Below, one piece after another: positions 1-8,560 of a stretch of DNA of 64,000 nt. Position 1 is the stretch's first letter. Every line of letters starts with the position of its first letter. Position numbers and translations under genes: made by a program. Where the stretch lies: assembly GCF_009867135.1 (NCBI RefSeq), contig NZ_CP047226.1, forward strand, positions 1,798,001 to 1,862,000, given 5' to 3'. The DNA comes from Moraxella osloensis (lineage in GTDB: Bacteria; Pseudomonadota; Gammaproteobacteria; Pseudomonadales; Moraxellaceae). The notes beneath the pieces were generated by a model that saw only the letters and a list, made by a program, of their open reading frames with translations, had not been told where the DNA came from and did not search any database.

Positions 1-2
1 CG

Positions 3-101
3 ATTGATGAAGTATTTAAAGCGGCGTTGGTATCACAGCCTGTGGCGCTAAAACCCAATCAATTGCCAGTCGATGCCAGTGATATTAGTTTAAAAAGCTA
101 G
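3..101 (+). CDS. C-terminal end of an unidentified upstream gene (partial)
   Basis: A reading frame enters from the left edge and runs 32 codons to a TAG at 99-101, ending ...DASDISLKS. It is the only forward frame that stays open through this stretch. It ends in the first unit of a 13-bp repeat array and is followed by a terminator-like hairpin, as expected for a gene end. The product cannot be identified from so short a tail, and the frame itself is uncertain. Confidence 0.35.
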   Translation: MDEVFKAALVSQPVALKPNQLPVDASDISLKS

Positions 102-127
102 TTTAAAAAGTTAATTTAAAAAGCTAA
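89..127. repeat. Three tandem 13-bp repeats
   Basis: Three units of the pattern TTTAAAAAGYTAR lie end to end at 89-101, 102-114 and 115-127, differing at one to three positions. The first unit contains the stop codon of the frame entering from the left, so expansion or contraction happens right at the gene's 3' end. Confidence 0.7.
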
Positions 128-170
128 GCTGACACTGAAGTAAAATCTGAAATAAAAAGTAATGAAGTAA

Positions 171-202
171 AAAAAAGCTGAGATGGACTCTCAGCTTTTT
201 TT
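171..202. terminator. Bidirectional Rho-independent terminator
   Basis: A perfect 13-bp stem (AAAAAAGCTGAGA with its complement) has a 5-nt loop, with an A-run on one side and a T-run on the other. It can therefore end both the gene entering from the left and the ferritin gene coming from the right. Confidence 0.85.
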
Positions 203-214
203 ATGCAGGCAAAA

Positions 215-763
215 TTATTCCAGCGATGTTTCACGCGGCAAATCACCTTCTTGAGGGGCTGATGCCATGTCTTTATCTAACTCATAGAAGTTTTGGTTAT
301 CTGCCTTATCTTTTGATGCCAAGGCAAATTTATCACGTAGGTTATTGATTAACGCTTCTTCTTCGATTTGTTCTTTGACAAACCATTGTAAGAAATTAAA
401 CGTTGCCCAATCGCGCTCTGCCATGGCTTGGTCCACCAGTGCATAGATTTTTTTTGTATTTTCTAACTCATGTTGCCAGACGTCTTCGATACAGGTTTCA
501 AGACTGACAGGGTTATCACGCGGTGCGGGAATCGCTTCAATTTTAGCTTCGCCACCACGCTCATTGATGTAAGCTAAAAATTTGAACATATGGTTACGTT
601 CTTCAGCCGAATGCTTGTAGAAAAAATCTGCAATACCTCGGTAATTGTTCACTTCCGCCCAGCTGCCTAGCGCAATATATGCCTGCGCTTGTGTGGCTTC
701 TTCCATCATTTGCTTGTTTAACGCTTGTTCCATGGTGTCTGAAATACGTTTATCGTTTGACAT
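215..763 (-). CDS. ftnA: Bacterial non-heme ferritin
   Basis: Cytoplasmic iron-storage protein that oxidises Fe(II) at a di-iron ferroxidase centre and stores it in a 24-subunit shell. The 182-residue product has the four-helix ferritin layout: helix A carries EEATQAQAY (residues 21-29), helix B carries the EExxH ligand motif (EERNH, 54-58), and later acidic helices include KEQIEEEALI. Length fits FtnA (about 165-180) with a short acidic C-terminal tail. No heme-binding Met typical of bacterioferritin is evident. The ATG is preceded by a GAGGAAAAT Shine-Dalgarno stretch on the minus strand. It is transcribed alone and ends at the hairpin at 171-202. The family assignment is firm; the exact paralogue name is an inference. 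Confidence 0.9.
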   Translation of the reverse strand: MSNDKRISDTMEQALNKQMMEEATQAQAYIALGSWAEVNNYRGIADFFYKHSAEERNHMFKFLAYINERGGEAKIEAIPAPRDNPVSLETCIEDVWQHELENTKKIYALVDQAMAERDWATFNFLQWFVKEQIEEEALINNLRDKFALASKDKADNQNFYELDKDMASAPQEGDLPRETSLE

Positions 764-806
764 ATTATTTTCCTCGGATAATTATTTTTTGTGGCTAATT
801 TTATAA

Positions 807-851
807 GATGGCTAATCTTGACTAAACAACGTTATCTCAAGATTAGCTATC
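807..851. other. Imperfect inverted repeat upstream of ferritin (gap 764-1087)
   Basis: The 324-bp gap between ftnA and the MFS gene has no open frame worth calling. Its main structure is a 15-bp inverted repeat, GATGGCTAATCTTGA at 807-821 against 837-851 (one G:T-type mismatch), around a 15-nt loop. There is no T-run, so it is not a typical terminator. It lies in the probable 5' leader of ftnA. No convincing Fur box was found here. Confidence 0.45.
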
Positions 852-1087
852 CAAATTGGCTATATAGTTTTAAGGGTAAAAAAACAGAGCATTATCAATA
901 TTGTTGTCTCTCGCTGCCATGAATTACATTGTCATGAATTACGAGTTACATTGGTAATGACGCTCACAGTATAGATAAAAAGCTGGCAATAAACAGGATT
1001 TTTTACTCAATTTAGCTGAAAGATACACAAGCCTTTAACATAAAAATACCGGGTAAAATATTGAAAGTTATCTTAAACTTTTATTCG

Positions 1088-2374
1088 CTATTCAATCGCT
1101 TTGTTTTGCGTTGCCAACCAACTAAACACACAATTAATCGCCATCAAAATAGTTAAAAACCCCATCGATAGTGTCCAAGTATGACTCAAGTCTTTAAGCC
1201 ACCCTGTCACAATCGGACCGGTTATGGCGATGCTATAACCCACGGTTTGTGCCATCCCCGATAGTTCAGCGGCTTGTTGGCTATCCTTTGATTTTAAGGT
1301 AAAAATCATCATACATAAGGTAAAAATCACCCCACATCCAAAGCCTGATGCAATACTCCAAACCCATACCCAGCCTTGTAAGGGCAAAAACCCAAAGCCA
1401 AATATACCCACCAAGTTTCCCACTGCGGCAAGTAACGCTAACGTGCGTAAATTCCACTGGCTAGAGACCCATTTGGTCAACAGTAAAATCGAAGGAAAAG
1501 CGACCAATTGAAACACCATGCCCACGTTGCCTGCTTGCGCTTTGCTCAGCCCTTTATCAATGAGTAACGACGGTAAAAAACTGGCGAGCGTATAATAAAG
1601 TAGTGATTGCAAACCCATAAACGCACTAATCCACCACGCCATCGGGATTTTCCAGACTGATTTTCGGCTTGGTTGTCCTGCTTCGGCAACCGCTTGATTA
1701 ATGACTTGAGCATCATGGGTGCTAATTTTTTGCCGTAACCGCAAATGAGCAACCATTAGCCAAGCCGCCACCGCTGTCACAGAGACCCAGCCCCATACCC
1801 CCAGTGCAAATTGCCAATTGGACAAGCTGACAAGCCACATCGCAATGCCTGACGCAAAGCCAGCAAACACCGACAAAAACATCGAATAGCTTCCCATCAC
1901 AAGCCCAATGTGATTGGGGGTGTATTTTTTGATGACGGCAGGGATTAACACATTGCCGAGTGAAATCGCCAACGATAGCAGTACTGTGCCCGCTAGCAAA
2001 AACCCTAATTGCGGATGCGCCACTCGCACAAAGATACCGATAGCAAGCAAACTGGTTGCCAAAATCAGGGTATTTTCTAAGCCAATACGCCGTGACAGCA
2101 TAGGCGCAACAAACGAACTCGATGCAAATGCCATGACAGGAATCGTACCAATCAAACCAATGGTTTTGGTCGTTAACCCCAAATCCTGCTGAACCAGTTT
2201 TGCTACCGCACCAAATCCAATAATCGGCGCGCGCATATTGATAGCGAGCAGTAAAATGGCAATGACTACCGTGACAATCAATGCCTTGCTCGGGGCAGTC
2301 GCCACCGGCATCTGAGACGCATTAGCAGCCGGGTGAATATTCGACTGGCTCGATTGCGACGCTGAGAATTTCAT
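1088..2374 (-). CDS. MFS permease of the CynX/NimT type
   Basis: A 428-residue integral membrane protein with about twelve hydrophobic segments. After a polar N-terminus of about 30 residues, the first segment is followed by NMRAPIIGFGAV, the start-of-domain pattern of the CynX/NimT (cyanate permease/nitroimidazole transporter) branch of the major facilitator superfamily. A central basic cytoplasmic loop (about residues 210-245) separates the two six-helix halves. The substrate is unknown; cyanate-type permeases, amino-acid or drug exporters all occur in this branch, and no cyanase gene is nearby. It is monocistronic by position and divergent from hisC. Confidence 0.8.
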   Translation of the reverse strand: MKFSASQSSQSNIHPAANASQMPVATAPSKALIVTVVIAILLLAINMRAPIIGFGAVAKLVQQDLGLTTKTIGLIGTIPVMAFASSSFVAPMLSRRIGLENTLILATSLLAIGIFVRVAHPQLGFLLAGTVLLSLAISLGNVLIPAVIKKYTPNHIGLVMGSYSMFLSVFAGFASGIAMWLVSLSNWQFALGVWGWVSVTAVAAWLMVAHLRLRQKISTHDAQVINQAVAEAGQPSRKSVWKIPMAWWISAFMGLQSLLYYTLASFLPSLLIDKGLSKAQAGNVGMVFQLVAFPSILLLTKWVSSQWNLRTLALLAAVGNLVGIFGFGFLPLQGWVWVWSIASGFGCGVIFTLCMMIFTLKSKDSQQAAELSGMAQTVGYSIAITGPIVTGWLKDLSHTWTLSMGFLTILMAINCVFSWLATQNKAIE

Positions 2375-2436
2375 ACATCTTCCAAAGTTTTAACTAGGTA
2401 ATCTATTAGCAGGGGTGATTTAATAAGCTTATTTTA

Positions 2437-2478
2437 ACGGACTTGATTTAACAGGCTTGGTTTAACGGACTTGATTTA
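2437..2478. repeat. Three tandem 14-bp repeats (gap 2375-2751)
   Basis: Units ACGGACTTGATTTA, ACAGGCTTGGTTTA and ACGGACTTGATTTA lie at 2437-2450, 2451-2464 and 2465-2478. Units 1 and 3 are identical. They lie in the divergent promoter gap between the MFS gene and hisC. Confidence 0.75.
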
Positions 2479-2661
2479 AAAGGTTATCTTTTAACACATT
2501 CGCCAAGCCAGCGCACGGTTTATTCACATAACGGCTAAAAATTCATTGCCTATCCGTTTTGCTCAACCGTTAGCCCAAATTTTATGATACCAGTGGGCTA
2601 CGATGGATAAATTTTTAACCAATTTATGCTACTATGTATTTTTTGTGCCAGTCTTTGGCGC

Positions 2662-2726
2662 ATTGACTTGGTAATTTGATTTGGTAAATTGACTTAGCAA
2701 ATTGACTAGCCACATTGATTTAACAC
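2662..2726. repeat. Five tandem 13-bp repeats in the hisC leader
   Basis: Five exact-period units of the form ATTGAYTTRGYAA run 2662-2726, with a partial sixth unit ending about 15 bp before the hisC ribosome-binding site (TAAGGAT, 2740-2746). A change in copy number would alter the hisC leader or promoter spacing. The array is degenerate, so recent slippage is not obvious. Confidence 0.75.
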
Positions 2727-2751
2727 ATTGATTATCTTGTAAGGATTTGTC

Positions 2752-3876
2752 ATGGTGGATACGCTTACTTCAAACGCAGATGCAACGCCCGAAATTAACA
2801 CTCGACTATGGAGCACCTTGATTCGCAACCTAACGCCCTATACACCGGGTGAACAGCCCAAGCATGACAATCTGTGTAAACTAAATACTAATGAAAACCC
2901 TTTTCCACCCTCCCCCAAAGTCGCTGAAGCCATCGCACAAGTTTTGCTCAATCAAGCCGATAGTTTAAAGCGCTACCCCGCCCCAGAATCAGATGAACTA
3001 CGTGCGGTGATGGCACAAGTTTATCAAGTAGCCCCCAATCAAATTTTTGTCGGTAATGGCTCTGATGAAGTTTTGGCGCATATTTTTGCTTGTTTTTTTG
3101 TCAAAGACCGCTCGGTATTAACCCCTGATATTGGTTATAGTTTTTATCCTGTGTATGCCGATACTTTCCACGTGAATTTGGTGACCATTGCGCTCAAAGC
3201 CGATTTTAGCATTGATGTCGATGACTATCGCCGCCCTTGCAGTGGCATTATTATTGCCAATCCCAATGCGCCAACTGGGGTACTTTTGCCGCTGGCGGAT
3301 ATCGAAAAACTCCTACAAGAACATCGCAATGCGGTCATTGTAATTGATGAAGCGTATATTGATTTTGCAGACACCCCCAATGCCTCTGCGGTCAGTTTGA
3401 TTGATAAATATGATAATTTGGTGGTAACCCAAACCTTTTCAAAGTCTCGCTCATTAGCAGGGCTACGTGTCGGCATGGCGTTTGCCAATCACTCCCTGAT
3501 TGAAGCATTAAATCGGTATAAAAATAGTTTTAACAGCTATCCCCTAGATCGCCTTGCCCAAGCAGGCGCAGTTGCTAGCTTGCAAGATAACGATTATTTT
3601 GTTGCCTGCAACCAAAAAGTCATTGCACTACGCCATGATGTCACGCAAGCTTTGACCCAATTAGGCTTTACTGTCTTGCCTTCACAAGCCAATTTTGTGT
3701 TTGCCAAACCACCTGCTTCAATGGGGGAAACTATACAGGTATTTGAAAAACTGCGGGCGCAAGGGGTGATTGTTCGCCATTTTAACAAACCAAAAATTAG
3801 CAGTTATTTGCGTATCACCATCGGTACAGCAGAACAAAATCAGCGATTACTAGATACCTTAACAAATTTGGTTTGA
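2752..3876 (+). CDS. hisC: Histidinol-phosphate aminotransferase
   Basis: PLP-dependent enzyme that transaminates imidazole-acetol phosphate to histidinol phosphate in histidine synthesis; paralogues may act on aromatic or other substrates. The 374-residue protein has the fold-type I aminotransferase order: KLNTNENP near the N-terminus, GNGSDEV, ANPNAPTG, DEAYIDF and the Schiff-base lysine in TFSKSRSLAGLR (K231). Length is typical (about 350-370). The ATG follows TAAGGAT at 6-8 nt. No other his genes are adjacent, so this could be a second, broad-specificity HisC. The small downstream gene overlaps its stop codon, suggesting translational coupling. Confidence 0.92.
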   Translation: MVDTLTSNADATPEINTRLWSTLIRNLTPYTPGEQPKHDNLCKLNTNENPFPPSPKVAEAIAQVLLNQADSLKRYPAPESDELRAVMAQVYQVAPNQIFVGNGSDEVLAHIFACFFVKDRSVLTPDIGYSFYPVYADTFHVNLVTIALKADFSIDVDDYRRPCSGIIIANPNAPTGVLLPLADIEKLLQEHRNAVIVIDEAYIDFADTPNASAVSLIDKYDNLVVTQTFSKSRSLAGLRVGMAFANHSLIEALNRYKNSFNSYPLDRLAQAGAVASLQDNDYFVACNQKVIALRHDVTQALTQLGFTVLPSQANFVFAKPPASMGETIQVFEKLRAQGVIVRHFNKPKISSYLRITIGTAEQNQRLLDTLTNLV

Positions 3877-4133
3877 CCGCTGTGAGTGACCCTAGCATGC
3901 AGTTTTTTATCAAATGCCAAAATATCGAAACAGGCAAGGTGGTGACTTATCGCTTTGCTCATCAAGCGGATTTATTGGCATTTAGCCAGCAACTGGGTCG
4001 CAAAAAACTGGCGATTGTGGATACCCATATCGCCTTTTATGATATTGACCTAGTGTTTAATCCATTTGAGGACGAAAGCGTGCCCATCAGTGCGGCTGAA
4101 CTCAATATCGCAGTTGATGGCAGGTTGTTGTAA
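3873..4133 (+). CDS. Small conserved-looking protein of unknown function, coupled to hisC
   Basis: The 86-residue product is not recognised. It is a soluble protein with no signal peptide or membrane segment, starting FFIKCQNIETG and rich in alternating hydrophobic residues (predicted beta-alpha character). The longest frame begins at a TTG overlapping the hisC stop (TTGA). GTG at 3882 or ATG at 3897 are alternatives, and the ATG gives a 78-residue protein. The overlap argues for co-translation with hisC. It ends 2 bp from the convergent pabB stop, leaving no room for a terminator. Confidence 0.6.
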   Translation: MTAVSDPSMQFFIKCQNIETGKVVTYRFAHQADLLAFSQQLGRKKLAIVDTHIAFYDIDLVFNPFEDESVPISAAELNIAVDGRLL

Positions 4134-4135
4134 CT

Positions 4136-5638
4136 TTACTGGTGTAATATTTTTAGTAAATTTCCTATTTTATCAAAACATTCTTGGTATTCTGCGTCAC
4201 AGTCTGACGCAATCGTGATGCCGCCGCCTGCCCACAGACTGACATTACTATTTGAAGCTTGTAGCGTACGAATTAGCACATTCCATTGCCCTGTGCCATC
4301 AAAATTGAGATACCCCATGGTACCACAGTAAGCCCCGCGCGGTTTGGCTTCCAATTCATTGATAATTTCTACCGCGCGCTTTTTGGGTGTACCGGTAATC
4401 GAGCCAGCGGGCAGACTTTCAAACAATACCGTCCAAGGGCTAATGTCATCTTTGAGTGTGGCGGTGATGGTGCTCACCATATGGTGCACATTGCTAAAAC
4501 TTTCGATATCAAACAGTTTTGGGACTTTTACCGTCCCAGTCTTAGCATATTTGCCCAAATCATTGCGCAGCAAATCGACAATCATGACATTTTCGGCGAT
4601 GTCTTTTTCGCTGCTGGCAAGCTCATTTTTATTGGCTTGGTCAGCGGCTACGCTTTGTCCGCGAGGGCGTGTGCCTTTTATCGGTTTGGTGATAATAGTG
4701 TGTTCGCCTTGCCCATTTCTGTCAAACGTAAAAAATAGCTCAGGTGAGCAGCTTAGTAGTTCAAAATTGTTTAACCCAAGATAGCCTGCAAACGGGGCGT
4801 TAGTCGAGTGATGCAAGTTTGGCAGATAATCCACCAACTGCTGATTGGACAACTCACCTTGCCAGCATTGGGTTAAATTAATTTGGTAGCAATCGCCTGC
4901 TGTTAGGTAGTCTCGGACTTTGTAAAAGGCGTTTTCATAATCGCTGGTTTGCCAAATTGGCTGCAGCATTATAGGGTTGACAACAGGCTTATTTTCAACG
5001 GTTAACGTTTGCGTCAGCCAATGTTGAATCACATCCATTTGCTCAATGGCTTCTTGCGTGGTTGCATGTAGTTGCCAATGATTATTTTCAAAGGTCAAAT
5101 AAATATCATAATGTCCCAAAAATAGCTGCGGCTGATTGGGCGTTAAGTAACTGGCTTCCCCGTGACTTGCACTTGCTTGCACATGGTTTGCATTTGCTAA
5201 ATGATGCGCTGATAAATCGTAGCTAATAAACCCCATCAAGCCCTCTTGGTAGCCCACATTAGTGGTATGTTGGATAACAGACTGCTTAGATGATAGCTGC
5301 TGATGTTGATAAGCCTCAAGCGCAGCCGTTAGTTCGCCAATATCAATAGCCTTAGCTGCCCTATTAGTGGCAACATTAGCCGCAGTATCGGCACCAGTGT
5401 TAATCACAGTATCACAGTAACCAAAATCATCGAATGAGCAATTTTGACGTTGCTTTTGGGTAAGCTGATTTTGAGAATGTATTTCAAAAATTGTTTTGGG
5501 CAATAAACCAATAACATTTTGACCCTCGTTATTGAGCCAAATCGGATAGATTGCATGATTATTTGTCGTATTAAACTGCTGTAACAGGGTGATAAGTTCA
5601 GAGGGCGCAAGATGTTGTAAACTTGGCATTGGGTACAT
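4136..5638 (-). CDS. pabB: Aminodeoxychorismate synthase component I
   Basis: Converts chorismate plus ammonia (supplied by the PabA glutaminase) to 4-amino-4-deoxychorismate in folate synthesis. This is a 500-residue anthranilate synthase component I-type protein. A divergent N-terminal half is followed by the chorismate-binding domain with GDCYQINLTQ, the PabB-type lysine motif PIKGTRPRG, LLRNDLGK and LPAGSITGTPK. The PIKG lysine distinguishes PabB from TrpE (PIAGT). The N-terminal half holds a poorly conserved Ala/Thr-rich stretch (about residues 80-110). Convergent with the hisC pair; upstream lies fabB's terminator, so it is a separate transcript. Confidence 0.92.
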   Translation of the reverse strand: MYPMPSLQHLAPSELITLLQQFNTTNNHAIYPIWLNNEGQNVIGLLPKTIFEIHSQNQLTQKQRQNCSFDDFGYCDTVINTGADTAANVATNRAAKAIDIGELTAALEAYQHQQLSSKQSVIQHTTNVGYQEGLMGFISYDLSAHHLANANHVQASASHGEASYLTPNQPQLFLGHYDIYLTFENNHWQLHATTQEAIEQMDVIQHWLTQTLTVENKPVVNPIMLQPIWQTSDYENAFYKVRDYLTAGDCYQINLTQCWQGELSNQQLVDYLPNLHHSTNAPFAGYLGLNNFELLSCSPELFFTFDRNGQGEHTIITKPIKGTRPRGQSVAADQANKNELASSEKDIAENVMIVDLLRNDLGKYAKTGTVKVPKLFDIESFSNVHHMVSTITATLKDDISPWTVLFESLPAGSITGTPKKRAVEIINELEAKPRGAYCGTMGYLNFDGTGQWNVLIRTLQASNSNVSLWAGGGITIASDCDAEYQECFDKIGNLLKILHQ

Positions 5639-5667
5639 GCTTTACCTTTGTAATGATATTTAGCGTC

Positions 5668-5701
5668 AAAAAAGCGATGACAATCGGGTAACTGTCATCG
5701 C
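5668..5701 (-). terminator. Rho-independent terminator of fabB
   Basis: On the minus strand GCGATGACA pairs with TGTCATCGC (5693-5701 and 5674-5682) over a 10-nt loop and is followed by TTTTTT. It lies 33 bp after the fabB stop and just before the pabB start. Confidence 0.85.
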
Positions 5702-5734
5702 CTATTTTTATCAATTATGACGGTCCATCAATAT

Positions 5735-6961
5735 TTATTCAACAAAATTTTTGATGATTAAACTTGCATTGGTACCACCAAAGCCAAAGCTATTGGTCAT
5801 AATCGTATTAAGATTTGCATCCCGTTTCTCACGCACAATATCAAAGTCTGTGGCTTTCTCATCCAAGGTTTCAATATTAATACTGGGCGCAATAAAGCTT
5901 TGATTGAGCATCAATAAACAATAAATCAATTCTTGCACGCCCACCGCGCCCAAACTATGACCTGTCATTGATTTGGTTGAGCTAATGGGAGGCAAATCAC
6001 CAGCAAACACTTGGCGAATCGCTTCAAGCTCGGTGATATCCCCAATGGGGGTGCTAGTGCCATGAGTATTGATATAGTCAACGGAGTTTAAGCCTGCTTG
6101 TTTAAGCGCTTGGTTCATACAATTGACCGCACCTACCCCACTGGGTGCCACCATATCTGCGCCATCAGAGCTTGCGCCATAGCCAACAATCTCTGCCAAA
6201 ATAGTCGCGCCGCGTTGTTTCGCAGAGTCTAGGCTCTCAACCACGACCATGCCGCCACCGCCTGCAATCACAAAGCCGTCTCGATCTGCATCGTAAGGGC
6301 GACTGGCGAGTTGCGGCTTATCATTATTTTGTGTGCTCATGGCACCCATGCCATCAAACATACAAGATTGTGTCCAATCTTCTTGCTCGCCGCCGCCTGC
6401 AATCACAATGTCTTGCTTACCCAATTGAATCAGCTCCATGGCATGACCCACACAATGCGTTGAAGTCGCACAAGCTGAGGCAATAGAGTAGCTAACCCCG
6501 CCAATCTTTAACCCCGTTGCAACACTGGCTGATACCGTACTTGCCATGGTTTTTGGCACTGCCATCGCGCCGACACCGCGCAAGCCTTTTTCGCGCATTG
6601 CATCGACCGCTGCCGCCACATCGGCACTCGATGCCCCACCTGAACCTGCTACCACGCCGATATTGGTGTTGTGAGCAATATCTGCTAATGACAATCCAGC
6701 TTGCTCGATTGCTTGTAGCGCACTTAGATAGGCGTATAGACTGGCTTTTGACAAGAACCGTTTAAGTTTGCGATCGATATGTGAGGTATCTAGACTATCG
6801 TCATCAATACTACCTGAGACACAGGCTTTAAAGCCTTTTTGTTGATAAATTGGATTAAATACCAAGCCCGATTTGCCTTGCTGTAGCGACTCGCTGACTG
6901 TGGCTAAGTCATTACCAATACACGAGATAAGTCCTGCCCCTGTGATTACAACGCGCTGCAT
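5735..6961 (-). CDS. fabB: 3-oxoacyl-ACP synthase I (KAS I)
   Basis: Condenses malonyl-ACP with acyl-ACP in fatty-acid elongation, including the unsaturated branch. The 408-residue thiolase-fold protein carries the Cys-His-His triad: C164 in SACATSTHC, His in NTHGTSTPIGD and His in KSMTGHSLGA, then the glycine loop NSFGFGGTN near the C-terminus. The sequence around C164 and the short N-terminus (MQRVVITGAG) fit FabB better than FabF. The ATG is preceded by AAAGGAATGG. It is transcribed singly between a candidate promoter at 7007-7035 and its own terminator. Confidence 0.93.
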   Translation of the reverse strand: MQRVVITGAGLISCIGNDLATVSESLQQGKSGLVFNPIYQQKGFKACVSGSIDDDSLDTSHIDRKLKRFLSKASLYAYLSALQAIEQAGLSLADIAHNTNIGVVAGSGGASSADVAAAVDAMREKGLRGVGAMAVPKTMASTVSASVATGLKIGGVSYSIASACATSTHCVGHAMELIQLGKQDIVIAGGGEQEDWTQSCMFDGMGAMSTQNNDKPQLASRPYDADRDGFVIAGGGGMVVVESLDSAKQRGATILAEIVGYGASSDGADMVAPSGVGAVNCMNQALKQAGLNSVDYINTHGTSTPIGDITELEAIRQVFAGDLPPISSTKSMTGHSLGAVGVQELIYCLLMLNQSFIAPSINIETLDEKATDFDIVREKRDANLNTIMTNSFGFGGTNASLIIKNFVE

Positions 6962-7006
6962 ATACCATTCCTTTTGGTTTAATCAATTGATGATAAATAT
7001 CACGCT

Positions 7007-7035
7007 ATTGTACCCCGCTGGATTTCACCTGCCTA
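7007..7035 (-). promoter_or_regulatory. Candidate sigma-70 promoter for fabB (gap 6962-7285)
   Basis: On the minus strand TAGGCA and TACAAT are separated by 17 bp, about 45 bp before the fabB start codon. The -10 matches consensus at five of six positions and the -35 at four. The remaining gap up to the ecsC start (7286) shows no gene or strong structure. Confidence 0.4.
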
Positions 7036-7285
7036 GTTTTTCCCCAAAAATGTTACAAAATATTTCTTAGACCATAGCTATTGATCACAGCTACTTTTAG
7101 TTTTCTTGTCTTAATCCAACCTAACCCAATCTAGCTACAAGAAAAACCCTCAAACAAATTGGCAAAAGATATCATTGTGTAACGTCTCTTTACGCATTAA
7201 AGTTGAAAAGTGCGGTCACTTTCTTTACGCTGTTTTACTACAACAGTATTTTCTAAACAAAAGCATCATATCAAGGATAACTCTC

Positions 7286-8203
7286 ATGTCAGCTTCTACT
7301 TCTATTAGCCGCCGTGTCTTTGAAGCCCTAGGTCACAAATTAGCACAACTGAGCGCAAAAGACACAATACAAACCAAACCCCTAGCAGATATTGATTTTG
7401 ATAGCCTTCAACAAGCCTTATCAAACGATAAAAATGCGTTTCATGAGCATATTCCCAAACTATCAAAAAAATTACTCGGTAAAACCCCATTTGGCAGCTA
7501 TAGCAAAATGGCGACCTCACTAATCCCCAAGGCAAGTTTTGATAAAGCAACGGATGCGGTTTTTTCCCAAGTCGGTAAACTGTCGCAAAATTGGGCTAAT
7601 TTTGATTTGGCGCGTGATGCGCGTTTTAAAGACACTTTGGTTGCTAGTGAACGACAAGCCCTAGCCCGTAGTATTGGCGATCAAAACCGTGCTTTAGCTG
7701 CCCTAGGTGGCCTTAGTAACTTGGCAGGTTTACCCGGTATTTTGGTAGATACAATGTGGTTGTTGGCGGTGTGTTTACGGACGATTTTCCAAATCGGTGC
7801 AATTTATAACCGTCCGTTGACAGGACAACAAGGTATCGCCATCGCTTATGAAATTTTAGCTAAAGTGGATCTCAATAAACTGCAAGAAAAGCAAACTTTG
7901 CTCGCAGGCTTGGGTATATTTGAAGCAATGACCGACCAGTCGATTGAAGAATATAGAGCGGCAGTACTTGCCGAAGAAGACAGCCAATCAGCGATGGGGA
8001 TATTAACCAAACTAGAAGAACTATCGACGCAGTTTAATATTAACATTGAGCAGTTTAATTTCGGTTTTTTACATAAAGTCATTCCACTCACTGCGGTTGG
8101 CTTAGGTACGGCTTACAACAATATTATTATCAATGAAGTGATTGAAATTGCGATGTCGGTATTTGCCCCCGCGCCAAAGTTGACGCATATGACTGAAGAA
8201 TAA
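7286..8203 (+). CDS. EcsC-family protein
   Basis: A 305-residue protein of the EcsC family (named after Bacillus EcsC; biochemical role undefined). Central hydrophobic, glycine-rich segments (ALAALGGLSNLAGLPGILVD, then a region beginning TMWLLAVCLRTI) and the later AVGLGTAYNN are typical of the family and suggest membrane association. The frame is open further upstream to 7175. The ATG at 7286 is preferred because TCAAGGATAA sits 8-10 nt before it and the protein then starts MSASTS, whereas the longer version adds a residue run unlike the family. Function unknown. Confidence 0.75.
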   Translation: MSASTSISRRVFEALGHKLAQLSAKDTIQTKPLADIDFDSLQQALSNDKNAFHEHIPKLSKKLLGKTPFGSYSKMATSLIPKASFDKATDAVFSQVGKLSQNWANFDLARDARFKDTLVASERQALARSIGDQNRALAALGGLSNLAGLPGILVDTMWLLAVCLRTIFQIGAIYNRPLTGQQGIAIAYEILAKVDLNKLQEKQTLLAGLGIFEAMTDQSIEEYRAAVLAEEDSQSAMGILTKLEELSTQFNINIEQFNFGFLHKVIPLTAVGLGTAYNNIIINEVIEIAMSVFAPAPKLTHMTEE

Positions 8204-8229
8204 CAATAAATAATAACTGCGCTAGAGCT

Positions 8230-8283
8230 AATGCGTTGACTTTTAACCGATAAGTTTCTTAAGGTTTTCAAAGTTAACGCATT
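8230..8283 (+). terminator. Long-looped hairpin after the EcsC gene
   Basis: AATGCGTTGACTTT (8230-8243) pairs with AAAGTTAACGCATT (8270-8283) with one mismatch. The following sequence is T-rich (GGTTCTTTTAGTTTT). The 26-nt loop is large, so efficiency is doubtful. It lies in the 357-bp gap 8204-8560, which otherwise holds the str promoter. Confidence 0.5.
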
Positions 8284-8461
8284 GGTTCTTTTAGTTTTAG
8301 TCTTTTTTATTTTAGTCTATTGTAATGTGATTTACAGTGTTTTTGATACCCTGTGCTTGATAAGCACGATGTTTGATAATTTACCTTCCCCGACTTGTCT
8401 CAAATTTCTCTAACAATCACCATCTGCATCATCCATTTGCCTTATTTGGGTAATTTTTTAG

Positions 8462-8490
8462 TTGATAAAACCAACAAAAATCTCTATAAT
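8462..8490 (+). promoter_or_regulatory. Sigma-70 promoter of the str operon
   Basis: TTGATA (8462-8467), exactly 17 bp, then TATAAT (8485-8490). This is a near-consensus promoter ending 70 bp before rpsL. A frame open from 8462 therefore lies in untranscribed DNA and the rpsL start is the later ATG. Confidence 0.85.
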
Positions 8491-8560
8491 ACGCTGTCCT
8501 AAAAATAGCTTATTAGCGGTTTTTAGAGATTTTTTGACAACAAACGGGAGAGAGTGCCTT

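Noticed and set aside
8462..8560. N-terminal extension of S12 from the open frame at 8462
   Set aside because: The stretch contains the -35/-10 promoter; S12 has the standard 124 residues from ATG 8561.
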